DNA of 64,000 bases from Arachis hypogaea (taxonomy: Eukaryota > Streptophyta > Magnoliopsida > Fabales > Fabaceae): assembly GCF_003086295.3 (NCBI RefSeq), contig NC_092038.1, positions 132,607,132 to 132,671,131 on the forward strand, read 5' to 3'. Both the position numbers and the translations under genes were made by a program. Below, piece by piece: positions 46,134 through 59,600 of this stretch; position 1 is the first letter of the stretch, and each line of letters begins with the position of its first letter. The notes beneath the pieces were generated by a model. The model had not been told where the DNA came from. It saw only the letters and a program-made list of their open reading frames with translations, and did not search any database.

Positions 46134-47088
46134 ATGGAAAAGAAAATAATCATGTGCTTGCTTCATTGCTTGTCCATAGTAATGTGTTGCTTGTGTGGCA
46201 ACTTAGTAACAGTGCATGCAATTGAAACACCAAAATACACAGTGATAAGGTCTGAATCAGATTTCCAAATCAGACTCTATTCTGAATCCACATGGATGTC
46301 AGCTCTTGTTCTTCCACCAACTTCCTTCGACAACTCCACCAAAACTGGATTCCACAGGTCTTGTTTCCTTTCTCACTATATATTTTAAGCATCATAAAAC
46401 AATATAAGAATTATTTTTTAATTTTGCTCTATATTATCGACACTTTTCACATTTGCATTTTGATATGATTCTCACTACAGCAGAACTCTAGGTAGTCGCT
46501 TTTATATTATATTTAATATCTATAGACGCCTAAATTTTTATTGTGCAAGTTTGTTACATTTGAAGAAAAATTGCTATATTATTATCGGGACATTGAATTA
46601 GATATGGTATCATAATATTTTTAAAGAGTTTTTATGCAAAAGAAGGGCCGTGCAGGTTGTATGAATACATTCACGGTGGCAATTTGAATTCATCGAAACT
46701 TGCATTCACTGCACCGGTCTTAACCAGCATGCCCTCATCAGGGGATGACTATGTTGTGAGGATGTATGTATCTGCTAGATTTCAGGGGAAACCGCCACTG
46801 CCAAATCAAGAGCTGAAGTTGCAGGTAGAGAAGTGGAAGGCTCAATGCATTGCAGTGAGGACCTTTAGTGGTTTTGCCGCAGATGATAACATTTACAAAG
46901 AGATCGAAGCTCTTATAAACAGTGTAAATAGACGGCGCGAAGATGGAAGAAGTTCAGGGACAATACAAGATAAGGGGTCATACACCATTGCTCAGTACAA
47001 TGGTCCGTCTCATAACACAGGCCGCCTGAATGAAGTGTGGATCAATGTGTCTGGACTTATTTCAGAAGGCTGTCCACCTTCTCAGTGA
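46134..47088 (+). CDS. SOUL haem-binding family protein, secreted
   Basis: Two exons (46134-46357 and 46656-47088) join in frame to 218 residues. Residues 1 to about 29 are a hydrophobic, Cys-rich signal peptide ending VTVHA. The SOUL/HBP domain follows: IETPKYTVIRSESDFQIRLY, GFHRLYEYIHGGN, FTAPVLTSM and a central VRMYVSARFQGKPPLP, ending GRLNEVWINVSGL. Members bind haem or other tetrapyrroles in vitro; the secreted plant ones have no settled function. The start is the first ATG of the frame, downstream of a good TATA box. The gene is tail-to-tail with GWD1, 549 bases apart. Confidence 0.93.
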
Positions 47089-47637
47089 TTCTTTGTGTCG
47101 TTCGTAGTGCTTGGAGTTTCTTCTTGTTTCAGTGACATTGTGTTTGGAGTCTGTTTCAGTGTTACTGTAATTGAGTATCTTGCTCTTTTTAGTATTTTCT
47201 GTCAATGCGAATAATGCAAATAATGCTCGTGAAGAAAATATGCTTGCTACTTCTAACATTTGGACGACAGTGCTGATATTTTATTATAAACAACAGCTTG
47301 GAATTTGTTTAGAAACTTGGAACCTGTAATTTCGTCATACGCATTACCTTTTCAAAAAGCAAACTAAATTAAACTAACCACCATCCGTAGACCTTTGACT
47401 AGGAAGAAGAGTATAGGGCAATATAGTATAATTTACATTGTTTTCGCGATTACATGGTTACACGTGGAATTATTTTTTATTCTTAAATATCTATCACTTA
47501 CATTAAGTATATAAATATAAGCAAATTTGGCAATTCGCAGGTGTACTCAAATTCACAGAAGCTACCTCCCTCCCTAACGTTGGAAGCTTCATGTTGCATG
47601 CGATGAACATAGTTGAGGTACATGGAAGTGTAGTGGC
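47089..47637. other. Tail-to-tail intergenic region between SOUL and GWD1
   Basis: It should hold both 3' untranslated regions. Nothing else is recognised. Confidence 0.55.
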
Positions 47638-50600
47638 TTACATTTGTGGTCTGGTCTGGACAACATAGAGTTTCCCATCCCTGATTACACCTTCAATGTC
47701 CTGAGGAGAGCCATACAACTCTTCGATTGCGCTTCCTGCACGAGCAATGCTTGAGAGGATTGATTGTCGAAAATTACCATCTGTTATTAATGGGTCAGAT
47801 GAGTAATCAAGCACCACTTTCTCCTCCTCGTCCATTGGCACACTGTTCATAGAGGAAAGTTGGTCATAATGTCACAAAACCTTTTTACAGCAATTGAGCA
47901 ACAAAACAGGGACGAGGAAACTTGATCCTTTTTTTACATCAGGGTTGGTATACCAAAATTTGAAATGTACTTCTTTATTCAGTTATATACTCTTATCTCT
48001 ACAGAAACTTTTTAAGATAAGCTAATTAAATACCACGTTCAATTAATTTTGAATTCTGCATCTTTAATCCAAGTTTTGGCAGAAATGGTGAATCACTTCA
48101 TTCAGAATTTGGGATAAAATGAAATAGTTTGGAGGCATTTTTTTCACTAAATTTATGTTTAATTAAATGAAACATCGAAGAAGTGGTATGAAAGGCAAAG
48201 GTTTACCTGTCGTAAAGGCCAGCTCCAGCATAACCTTCTAGGTCTTCACCATTGGAATCAGATCGAAAAATAATTGACCGTCTAATGAACAGGCCAATAG
48301 GTTTGCTAGGATATCCCAAGATCTAGAGAAGCCCAAAACCATCAGCAAAATAACAAAAAATTCATGCAACAGATGTAGTACCGGTACAGGTAATTTCCCA
48401 TGTTTACTCTGATTTTCTTTTACTTGATTCATACAATAATGTGATTCTATTGGTGCTAGGTTATTTCCCCATATGCAACACGTTCAAAATGATCTATGTA
48501 GTCAATAATGGGAAAATGCTTGATTGTAGTAGTTGTCGTTGTGACATAATCTTAAAAAAGAATGATAACTAAGGGTACGGATTTTACTGAAAAAGAGGGG
48601 TCATTAAAAAATTACCTGAGGGGAGTTCAAATCATGTTTTTTGCTTATAAAACTCAAAGCACGTCCGGGATAAGCTCCGACGAGTGTTTCTCCGAGCCCC
48701 TTTACCACCTATGTCAAAAAAATTTGACACTTAATGTCTTGCTGCTTTTGTCCTTTCAATTCTTTTTTCAAATAAATATGTATCTTGAAGTGTGTGGAGG
48801 CATAAGCTCGAAAACATAAAATCAATTAATTATACCTCAGCATATATTTCTGATGCGTCTCCAGAGGATGGATTGGTTGTGTGGATGACAAAAGCATAGT
48901 CCGCATTTATCACTTCCTGTACAAGGACAGCCATGGAAAGATACTCGTGGTCAAGTTTTACTTTTCTTGTGCTGAAGTATGCCCTTTCGTTCCACTTTGA
49001 GCCCCAGACCTTTTTGGAGAAACAAGAAAAAAAAATCACAGAGGAGCATTACAAAGATAATTTTTCCTAAAATTTTAAATCAAGTTGAACAAATCATCTT
49101 CAATTACAGTCGACATTTGTTTGATCACACATTGCTAAAACTTCCAACTGCAACAATTTGAGAAAATTTAAGTAATTCAATGAGGAAAGAGGAAAATCAA
49201 CAGAGCAGATTGCTCGTAAAAGTGTACTAGAACTGAGTTGAGCCTAACCAACCTAAAAGTGAACTCTAAGGAAGGGTTGGCCAAGACTTAAGTCTATCTA
49301 GTCCTTATCTATAGGCAAGGTGGGACTCTAATGACCTGGAGCATGAAATTTGATTGACTAGACATATAAAGGGTAGACCAATAAGGCAATAACAACAATT
49401 AAACATACTTTGATACCATATTACGGAATAGAATAGGAAAAGTCTAGAGGGCCAGCAGTTTTATTGAATGTTGGCCAGCATGTAACCAACAGAGGAAGGT
49501 GAGCCATTGGATGAAATTTCACACCAATCTCACACCATCAAATCATCAATGATGGCTAGTTGATGGCTAACAATCACAAAAATTGCTGGCCCCCTAGCAT
49601 TGCTCTACGGAATATACTTAACCCCAAAAGCTACCTATAGGGGAAAGTTACACATGACTTATAAAAGCTACCTATTACAATGATATTTAATTATATATGA
49701 ACATATCAGCGAAAGTATGTGATATAATCGATTACATAGTAAAATCTTCTTATAATGACAGTGTATTAAAATTATTCTCTTATTTGTAATTACTAAAGCT
49801 AATTATTTTTACAGTTACAAAATGTACACTAAGCATTGACTATTGACTGATATACTGTAAAAAAATTGTCTTATACAAAATTTCTAGTAATTTATTATTT
49901 TATTATACAAAAGCAATTTTTCTTTTATACAATCTAAACAAAACATATTATCACAAAATCACTTTTTATTCATCGAAACATTAAATTGAGTTTATCATAA
50001 TCGATTATAAAAGAAAATCTATTACACTTGAGAAATTTTAGTGAAACAACAATCTCAGTTAAGAAAAATTTTACACACACGTAAGCCTCACCTTTTTTAT
50101 AGCTTTCCATGCTTGCTCCCAGCGCTGTTCCCCTTCATCACCTGGCCAAGGCATTCCAGAACTCTTCATCTTAGTTTTCAACTCCTCTACCTGAAAATAA
50201 TATCCAATTAGGTCGGGATATCTATATAAATCAAATAATGCCTTCATGATCTATCAAAAATCAAAAACCAGATTTTCAATAAATTTGTTTAGACTTTCGC
50301 ATAAGACCTTTCATATTCAAATGAAACTATAATATTCAAAAGAAAGAGATATATTCCTTGTGACATGTAACTGTTATGCCTAATTCTAAAAAGAACATAC
50401 CAACTTGGATGGTGCATTCAACTCTAAAACAGTTTCACGGATATCCTTGAGAGCACTGAAATCCTCTTCAGTTAACTTCCTTTTGAGAATATTGATCTTA
50501 TCAGCCACTGCCTGTTAGTTAACATAGCGTCCAAACTTTCATTTAATCATTAGAAATACTAGCATATAATATTAAAAAATGGGTTAAAGTAATAGCTGTT

Positions 50601-53600
50601 GCACATGCATTTACAAAATTTCAGATATTGATTCCAAACAACAATAAAGGTTCAACATACAAGTTTGCCACTGCCAGAATGCTATCTTAATACACCTAGA
50701 CTATAATAATAAATGAGTAACATTTTGTCATAAGAATTGAATTTACGATCATAGGGTTCAAATTCAAATTTACTTCTGTTTGTGCCTGCATGTGTATATG
50801 TGAAGAAAACCACAAAGCTTGATATAAGAGATAACATGCAGAACCTTATTTGATTTATCGGATAGAACATGTTCAAAAACTCCAAAAGGTATGGCAACCG
50901 AGGTAGGAATTCCAATCCAAGAAGGTACTTTTCCTTTTAAATAACCAATGTTACGCGATTTAGCTCCAACCTGGGAAAGCACAGTATTTCACAATGTTAT
51001 GCTGAAGGTACACAGTAAAAGGAAATTACGTGTCTGGTGTTTGGCCAAATTGATGTCTAGAACCAATAGAGACAATAGCAATAGCAACTATAGCTGTTTA
51101 AAATTGATGCTACATTTCTAAAATCTAACCATTTCATTGGTGAATTCCTCAGACGAGATAGCATATCTACCACTAAACTTCTTTCTGACCAAAGATATGG
51201 GTGGCACAGAATCACCTTCTTTCAAGTGAGTTGATTTCTTATCAGTAACTTCACCTTCCTTCACCTCACTGTAAGAAATGAAAAATGAATATAATAATAA
51301 TATGAAATAACAAAAGTGAACAATATAAGAAAGGAAAAAAGAAATCCAAATTTTGGTTCCCTGGTGAGAGAATGAAGAGATTGTTCTATTAGAAGACATT
51401 TCATCTCACATAATGTGATATGGGTACAAATGTATGAACCAGTTAAGCATGTTGAAGACTTGAAAGTTGTTCATATATTTATTCATATTATATATCTGTT
51501 GCTTGATTTAGGATGATAAAAATTGACATTATAATTAGAATAGGAAGTATATTATTCTTTTGCTGTAAATGAAAGCATTAATCTCAATATAATTCCATGA
51601 GGCAGATAGGGTTTTCTACCAAGAAATTGTACATGACTCGGTCTGTTACCTATAAACTACATCAGCTGATGTTGGTTTTAAGCGTAAGAGCTTTCCTTTA
51701 TTTGCTTGGATGTCACCCAGGATATTTGGATCAAAGCACGTAGCAAAACACACCTGAAAAACTTGAAACCTTAGTGCATATAAAAATCTTTATAGCAACA
51801 AAATTTATCATGCATATAAGATTTTTCATTAACCAAACCTGGGTCTTACTCTGTTGATATATCATCAGACAAAATTTTTCTTTATCAACATGAAATATCA
51901 ACTACATACTTCTCATTGTATTCAATTTTGCTAAGAGGTGGCATGCAAGATCAACATGGTAATTCTTGTATTATTTATTTTTCAAATTTATTATAATCAC
52001 ATTCAGGGGTGGGTTAAGGGATGGTGCAAATATTCAAGTCTTACCATACTGATAATTGGTCAAGCATTAATTTTATTACCATATCAATTCAAGGAATATT
52101 AATGATTGGAAGTTGAATCTACTAAAATGAAGCTAACTTGTTTAAGATAATGACCAACTATAAAGTTAAGATCTGGCCTGAGTGCACTAAGCTAACTAGA
52201 AGTTTGACCAGTTCCTAATCTTAGAATATTCATTATACGTGACGGCAAATTATTTGGGTTATACACTGATGACGCACCAAATTAGACATAAAATAAACAA
52301 TTTCATCATTTAATGTTAGCAGCGTTAGATAGTTACAACAATAAACCTGGCTATCCAAACCATTCTACCTTGCTGTTTCTTGCTCGTACAGAAACATGAG
52401 ATAGGACATCTGGCATGTCGGGTGTCAGCACAGCAACTGTACCATCTGGAATTTCTTCCTCCCCCTTCACACTCTTTGCTACCAAAATGGTCGGCCGCTC
52501 ATATGATTTGTTCTGAACTGCAAGCAACTCATCCACAACCTCAACATATCCAACTGTTTCAACTGGGCTAATGACCTGCCAGCTGTTCCAGACAAGCTAG
52601 AGTTGGATTAGAAGGTTATCACTATCAAACAACTGAAAAGTGATATGACAATATAACATGTAAATCACATTATATTGAAGGAAAAAAAAAATCAGGGAAT
52701 AAATTTGAAAAGCATGATTCATTCCACCTCCCAAGATTCGCTGTCTTTCTGAGTACAGGATCCAGTCTATTAACAAGAGTAGACAAAGAAGCAGCCGAGC
52801 CAGCACGGATAATTTCTTCTGTGAATATTTCCACCTGCACAAGGAAATTTAAGAAGAGAAACAAGGGGGAAAATGGAAAGAAGACAGCATGTAAAATAAA
52901 TTAAAAGGACATACAGCCCATCTGTCCACGCCTAGTAGTGATCCAAGGTACTCTGCTGATGGTTGTAGAATCTGATGGTATGACTCTGCCTTCTTTGCGA
53001 GTGCAAGGCGCGTTCTGTCAAGAACTGATTTTGCATACAATGCCCAATGACTGTCTGTAGTCTTGCACATACTCAAGGCAATATCCCATCCCTTCAAAAG
53101 AAGCCCCAAAATAGAAACAATAAAATATTGTGGTGGACATTTTCCATTATCTAAACAAATAGATCATGAACATCAAAATTCTATAACATCACAAGTTACT
53201 CAGCACCAGTATTTATACAACACCTGTGATATCATACTATTCTTGTCAGTGTTATGATTAGTGCTTAATTTTGCTCGATGAGTTTATCTATATACTGCTG
53301 CTGCTAAATGAACATCCACATTTTTTGTAAGCAATAATCTAGATTATTGTAAACTGTGTAATTGACCAAGGGAGAAACATATTATTAAATAATGAAAAAC
53401 TATATAAAATAACAAAGGTCATGAAAGAGCTGAGTAACAACCTAATCACACATATATTTATACTACCAACCTCCTTTCTAATTTGGCACCATCTATTATA
53501 TTTAGCTTGTATCTAAAACAAACAATATGTGTAAAAGAATCAGTCAAGAAACAGTTTTCCTAAAAGCTCATTTAATAGTTTTATATTTAACATGCCCCTC

Positions 53601-56600
53601 GTGTAAGAGCCCCTTGGGCTTAAAGCATGGGCAATACATGGTCATATCCATAGGCAGCCAAGATTGAACTTTGCATTACTTAATACTTAGTCTAGGCTTT
53701 GACATTATGTCAGAAACCAACACTATTCAAAGTTAAGTTGTAGCTGAAGGTTCAAAAATAGGGTGGCCCAGCACATGAAACTCCCCATCAGAGGATGTAG
53801 ATAAACTTTCCCTCATAAGCAAAGAGGTTGTTTACAGGATTTAAATCCCTGAATTCCAGGTTACAAGACCACAACCTTACAGGGTCTCAAATGGTTTTAT
53901 GTTTAACACATGCAAAATTCATCCTTACTGTCATGTCATAATATTTCAGATGACAGAACAAAACTAAGTTTTTACAAGCATAACTCTGCACCTTGAAATC
54001 ATGACGACGACACTAATAAGAAGTTAAGCACAAATAAAATGTACATGAGCTGCAACATCATTATACCTTCAAACAATAGATAAGATCCTCATTGTCATCT
54101 GATGAAAGTGCAAGATTTTCCAGGACCAAGGATATGAAGTACATTATTTTCTGCATTGTCCATACATCAAATCAGAGTATTCTTGGCATATTTTAAGTTC
54201 ATATATATATATGTGTGTGTGTGTCTATATATGGTGAAATCAGCTGTGGCTACTGAATCAATGACTATAGTGGCTATACTTCAACATTAAATAAATACCA
54301 TAGTAAAAATTAGTAATAAACTTTTCTTTTAATGAATACAAACATCATTCAAAATAAGGTAAAATATTGAATAAATCTCCACGTGTTGTACTCCAGTTTC
54401 AAGACCACTCATAGCCACTATAGTTAACAAATTTTCTAGCCACCCTAAACCTCCCCTATAAACTTATTTTGAAATAATACATAAAGAAAATAAAGTTGGC
54501 AAGCAGAATTTAAGAACAATTAGGTCCTTAAAATAGGGTCACCTCAGGTCCAGCATTGTTTAACTCCTCATATCCCCTTTCCACTGCTGTTCTAACTGTA
54601 GAATCAAGAGCAACATCCAAAAATAGAAGATCTTTCAGACGACTTTGGGATTTACTGAGTGATGGTCTGAGTTCTTGGCGAGCCTCCAGCAAACCCTATT
54701 GCAACATATATATTAGAGGGGAAGTCAACATTATATTTTCAACAATAATGAAAGAAAAAAAAAAGAATATGCACTGTATCCAAGCAACATTAACCTCGAG
54801 AAGGGGTTCAACATTCTTATCTTCAACGTGTTCCAAGACATACTGAAGTAATTCCTGCTTAGACACAAGTAACAAGTAATTTTCATAATTCAGAAGGCAT
54901 AACAGCATCACAAACAGTCATATGAAAAGTTAGATAACATTACAGGAAAACCAGAAGGCAAACCAGACACTGGATTTATCTGCACCCCAACCATGAAGCC
55001 CTGACCCTGAAGAAAAATAAAGCATAAAGAAATAAAACGAGGATCTGCCAAAATATATACAGATGATACCCCGGGAAGCAGGTGTATTTACAGGGTTGTT
55101 ACCTCAGCTTTGTAGCCCATGCAATTCGCAATAGCAGATTCAAGATCTGCACCTGAATGAACTGCCTGCATATGATGTAACCAAACCATAATCGTCACTT
55201 GGCAAAATATAATCTACAGGTGAGCCAAATGTGTCAAGTAACAAAGAATTGTAGAAAAACCACCAACAAAGGAATGATGAACAAATATTGCAATAATGAG
55301 CTCCCCTAAATAATGCAAAGTAGAAACCAAATGATGTGTGCACAGCAACATTTCTCTCATGATCAGACTCAATGTACATGCATCCACATTAGAATATCAA
55401 CAAGAATATTGCAAAAAAGGAACAAGAAAGAACAATAAAGTGCAACCGTGGAAAGAGAAGAAAAAACAAAAAGAAAGAAGCAAAACAAAAAGCGGAATCG
55501 ATGCCATATGTATGAATCTAACCTTCAAAGTCCTCATGTAATGTCCTAGATCACGCAGAAGACCTTCCTTTTGATCTCTTCTGAAATTTGGTTCAGAATG
55601 GATGGCACGGTCATAGCTTAGCAAACGTTCTTTTGTTATTCCATTGTCATTCAATGTTTTCCAGTAGACACCAACATCAAAGTCATTGTTTATATAATCA
55701 AGTAGTGCCTGTAGACATTTACCAAAATAAAAGGTGAGAATGATAAGGCAAGCCACAAGGGATGAGAGAGATCAACACCTTCATTACCTGACAGATAACA
55801 ACATCATCTGGACTAGTGTTATTGTGCAACTTCTGGTGCCATTCCTCCATCATTCCACCCTTGCAATCATTGTTTCTCTGAAAATCAGACAGAAATATTC
55901 AATGTTATTTAAGATCAATATATGACGACAGCAGGGGGAAAAAATCATACATACTTGGATAACAAGGATTTCATCTCGAATTCGCTGTCCGACATCACCT
56001 TCACCTCCACGACCAACAGTAGACAAGATCATCCTCACAAGTTCCCGATGCTGTGGATAACTTGCATAAACATCCTGGAGCAAGTCTGTAAGCCTATCCT
56101 GCGCTTTACTTATCTCGCTGTTCCAGTAGGCAACAGTACTTGTGATTAGAAAAGGGGAAAAAAGCACAAATTTATGACTAAACCAACCAAATCTAAAGCA
56201 GAAAGTCAGATATTCTGATTCATGTTTTCTACTTTCCAGAGGGGGGTTTAAAAATCTCTTTTGTCCAGAAGTGCATATACAAAGTGATAATAAACATTTT
56301 TATAGGAAGTTTACCGTGGCTTCACGTTGTAATTTTTATTCCATATGAGCTGCCTCGTAGCCATGAATCTCATCCACACTAAAATACCCGCGAGACCCAG
56401 TTGACCAGAATTTTTGGCTTGATCCATCAAATCTGATGCAATGTTAAACCTGGGGGGGAAATTGTATGATTGATCAACCAAGATCCAACTGAATAAACAA
56501 TATCCTAAAAAATACTTTGGTAAGCACACTAAATTAGCAATGATGCTATGTTAGATGTTGATGAAGGGCAAATTTTCAAGATCGTGTCATGGATTCATTA

Positions 56601-59600
56601 GAAACAAAATAATATACTAAGGAATCCTCATTCAGGGAAAAATAAAAAGGGAAAAAGGGGGAAGATAAAGTTCATACCGAAAGAGACTAATTATTTGGAA
56701 AAGAATCTACACTATGACCAAAAAGCAAAAAAAAAAAAGTGAGAGGAATAACCTAGGAAACTCCCTTTGTTTACCAAATGTATGATTACTTCCTTTCATG
56801 CGTGTTTAGGAGAAGCATTATTTTCAGCCATGTTAAGAACATATATGTGTGAGCTAAACCTTTGATGTATGCATGCACATAACAGACATAACTTGGCAGT
56901 TATATTTGTGGCCCAGGAATTTGCCTTTAAGGTTACAAGTATGTTTTGGAGATTAAGTATAAATCATAGTGAAAATTTAACATAACGAGGTCATGTTTAG
57001 GCAGACAAACATGGTCACATGGGAATTGCAAATATATTCTATTTTGGATTTTTATACAACAAAGTAATTTAAATAGAGGAACAGAGCAAAGGTAATGTGA
57101 TGTGAGAATAGATTACTAGGTCAAATAAAAATATCACACAAGAGGATCCATTCTCATTGGAGAACCTAGGCCATTTTGCACATCCGTTCCCACAAAGTAA
57201 TAGCAAATGATTTTCCTAAAGATCCTTGAACGTTGACCATATTCTTGGATTTGATGACATATGATGATAATTCAACAAACCATTAAAAGTATTTACAAGA
57301 TTACTCACCGATGCATAAAGGACTTTTGTGCCTCGCCTTCCATTTCTGCTATTTTATCCAACAAAAACTTTGCAGTACCCTTTCCATCACCAACATCCTT
57401 TCAATGGGGGAAAAATCTTATCAGTTTAGATGATAAGGTTATACAAACCAAGACAGATTGATTAAGTGGAATCTCTGTTAACAGTTTCAGAAAGTGTAAC
57501 CTTTGTAATCTGCTTCTTCCCACCAAATTCAATATAAAAGTTTGAATCATTGTTCTTTATCCAGTTTCCATCTGACTTTAGGACAAACGGTATTCCTTTA
57601 AAAGTATCATCTTCAACCTCTATATCTAAGGATTGGACCTGAAAATTAGATTGATATTATTAGCTTTCTTCATCACAGATCTAAAAATAATAAGAGATTA
57701 AAATCACAACTTCAGATTAATTTTGAAGGCACCTCATATGAAGGTTGAGATGAAGAACCAGCTTTAAAAGGTGTTTCAGCGGCCTCATTCATTGTAACAG
57801 AACCAGGGGGCAGAGTACTTGCAGGGGGCACCTAAGATGACCATGGTTTTCCATGAGAGGATATATAAAAACAGCAACTTTAACATCCAAAATCATCCCA
57901 TCAGAGTTAGAAATAACAAACAAATAGCCACAAACTCACCAACCACTCTCCAGGTGTTGTTCTAGATAAGGCCCAGTGAAGTGTAATAGGCATTTTGGAG
58001 TCTGTAGCCAGGTGAACCTTTATCTTTCCAGCATCCTTGGTAACAAGGACCTTAAAAATATGAAAGATTATCAAAATTAGGATCATCATCTAAAAGAAAG
58101 AAGGACCCCCTTAAGAGAAAGAGATGACAAAGGAAGAAAACATCAATGTGATCAAAATGTCTCACCAGAAGATCATCATCAGCAAGCTTGTATATTGTCT
58201 TATTCAAAACAAGACCCTTATCATGTTCTTCCCTTTCCTTGGCATACCTTTCAATTACTCTCAGGGCCTTTGGAGTTTGTTCAACAACACTTTCAGAGAC
58301 ACTTTTAGCATCACTTTCAGCAATGTTTCTGTTGATCAGCTGTGTTAAGTCTCTCTTTTTCCGTTGTATTCTTTCAACACGAAAATACTTTTTCGTTTTC
58401 AATTGCTTGGCAACTTTAGTTTGTATCTCTCCTTTGATAATCTTCTTCTGTATCTCTTCCAGAGAAGAGCCCTTATCAAGTTCAGCTAGTAATTCTCTTC
58501 TTGCTTCCTCAAATTCCAACTACGTCAATTGCAAACATTGATTGCAGAAAATTTAATTAGATACAGAAAGCAATAAAATGGGAATTATAATTTTGACAAT
58601 ATAAGTAATTAATAATCAAAAGAAAAAAATGTAAGATTAAAAAGGATATTATAAAGTTACAAGTTGTTGTTCTGGGGAGTAGTTAGGCTTCCCAGCTTTT
58701 TCCCAACGTATATAAGCTTGAATCTGTACAAGTTCATCAGGGATGGTCTTTGTTTCTGAAACAGAAGGCTTTGTTTCTGAAACAGAAGGCTCCTTTACTT
58801 CAGTGGAATCAGTTTTTTTGGTTAGCCTCTCACGGAGGTCTTGTATAGAAGTACCTCTAGCTACTTCTTCCTGTAGTTCACGTCGAGCTGCTTCATATTC
58901 CTCCTGACATAATACGGGTAGAAATCAAATACAGGTAGTAGATGGGCAGACAAAATGTATTAGTTTCAACTCAAGCATAGTAAAAGCCATGGACCATATA
59001 GTGTGGATTTTGAATACTAACACCTCAAATTAAAGAAAAGAATTGTGATTATCAAATTCAAGCATGTGGAGCCATGGAGGGCTTTCCCTCTCATGTTGCT
59101 GAAATATCGAAAAGTGATGCTGTATAGATATCTCTTGGCTATTGTATGGAGGACTTTCTATCCTCCATATCCTTGTATTCCTCTCCATCTTAGTGATATT
59201 ATTATTTTACCAAGAAAAGAATAAATAAATAAATAAATCGGCTATGTGCATATCTGCTTCATTGCTGACCTTCTCTTGCTCTGGAGTGTACAGCTGTTTA
59301 CCCTTTCGTTCCCACCTTAGGTATGCTTGAACCTGTACAAGGTCTTCAGGAACTGAAACTTGTTGAAGTATCTTGTCCTTGACTCCTAACTTGATGTGAA
59401 AGTTCTCACCATTGTTTTTATACCTGTGTGTAGAAGAAAAAAGGATGATGTTCAATATCACAATCACAATAACATTTCGAGTTCAATATTGCAGAGAAAA
59501 CAAGCAATACTATGTAATGCGCACCATTTATTCTGAGCTTCGTCAAGTATAAGGAACTCAATAGCTTGTGCAGCAGGTTCATCAATTTCAATTTTAAGGA

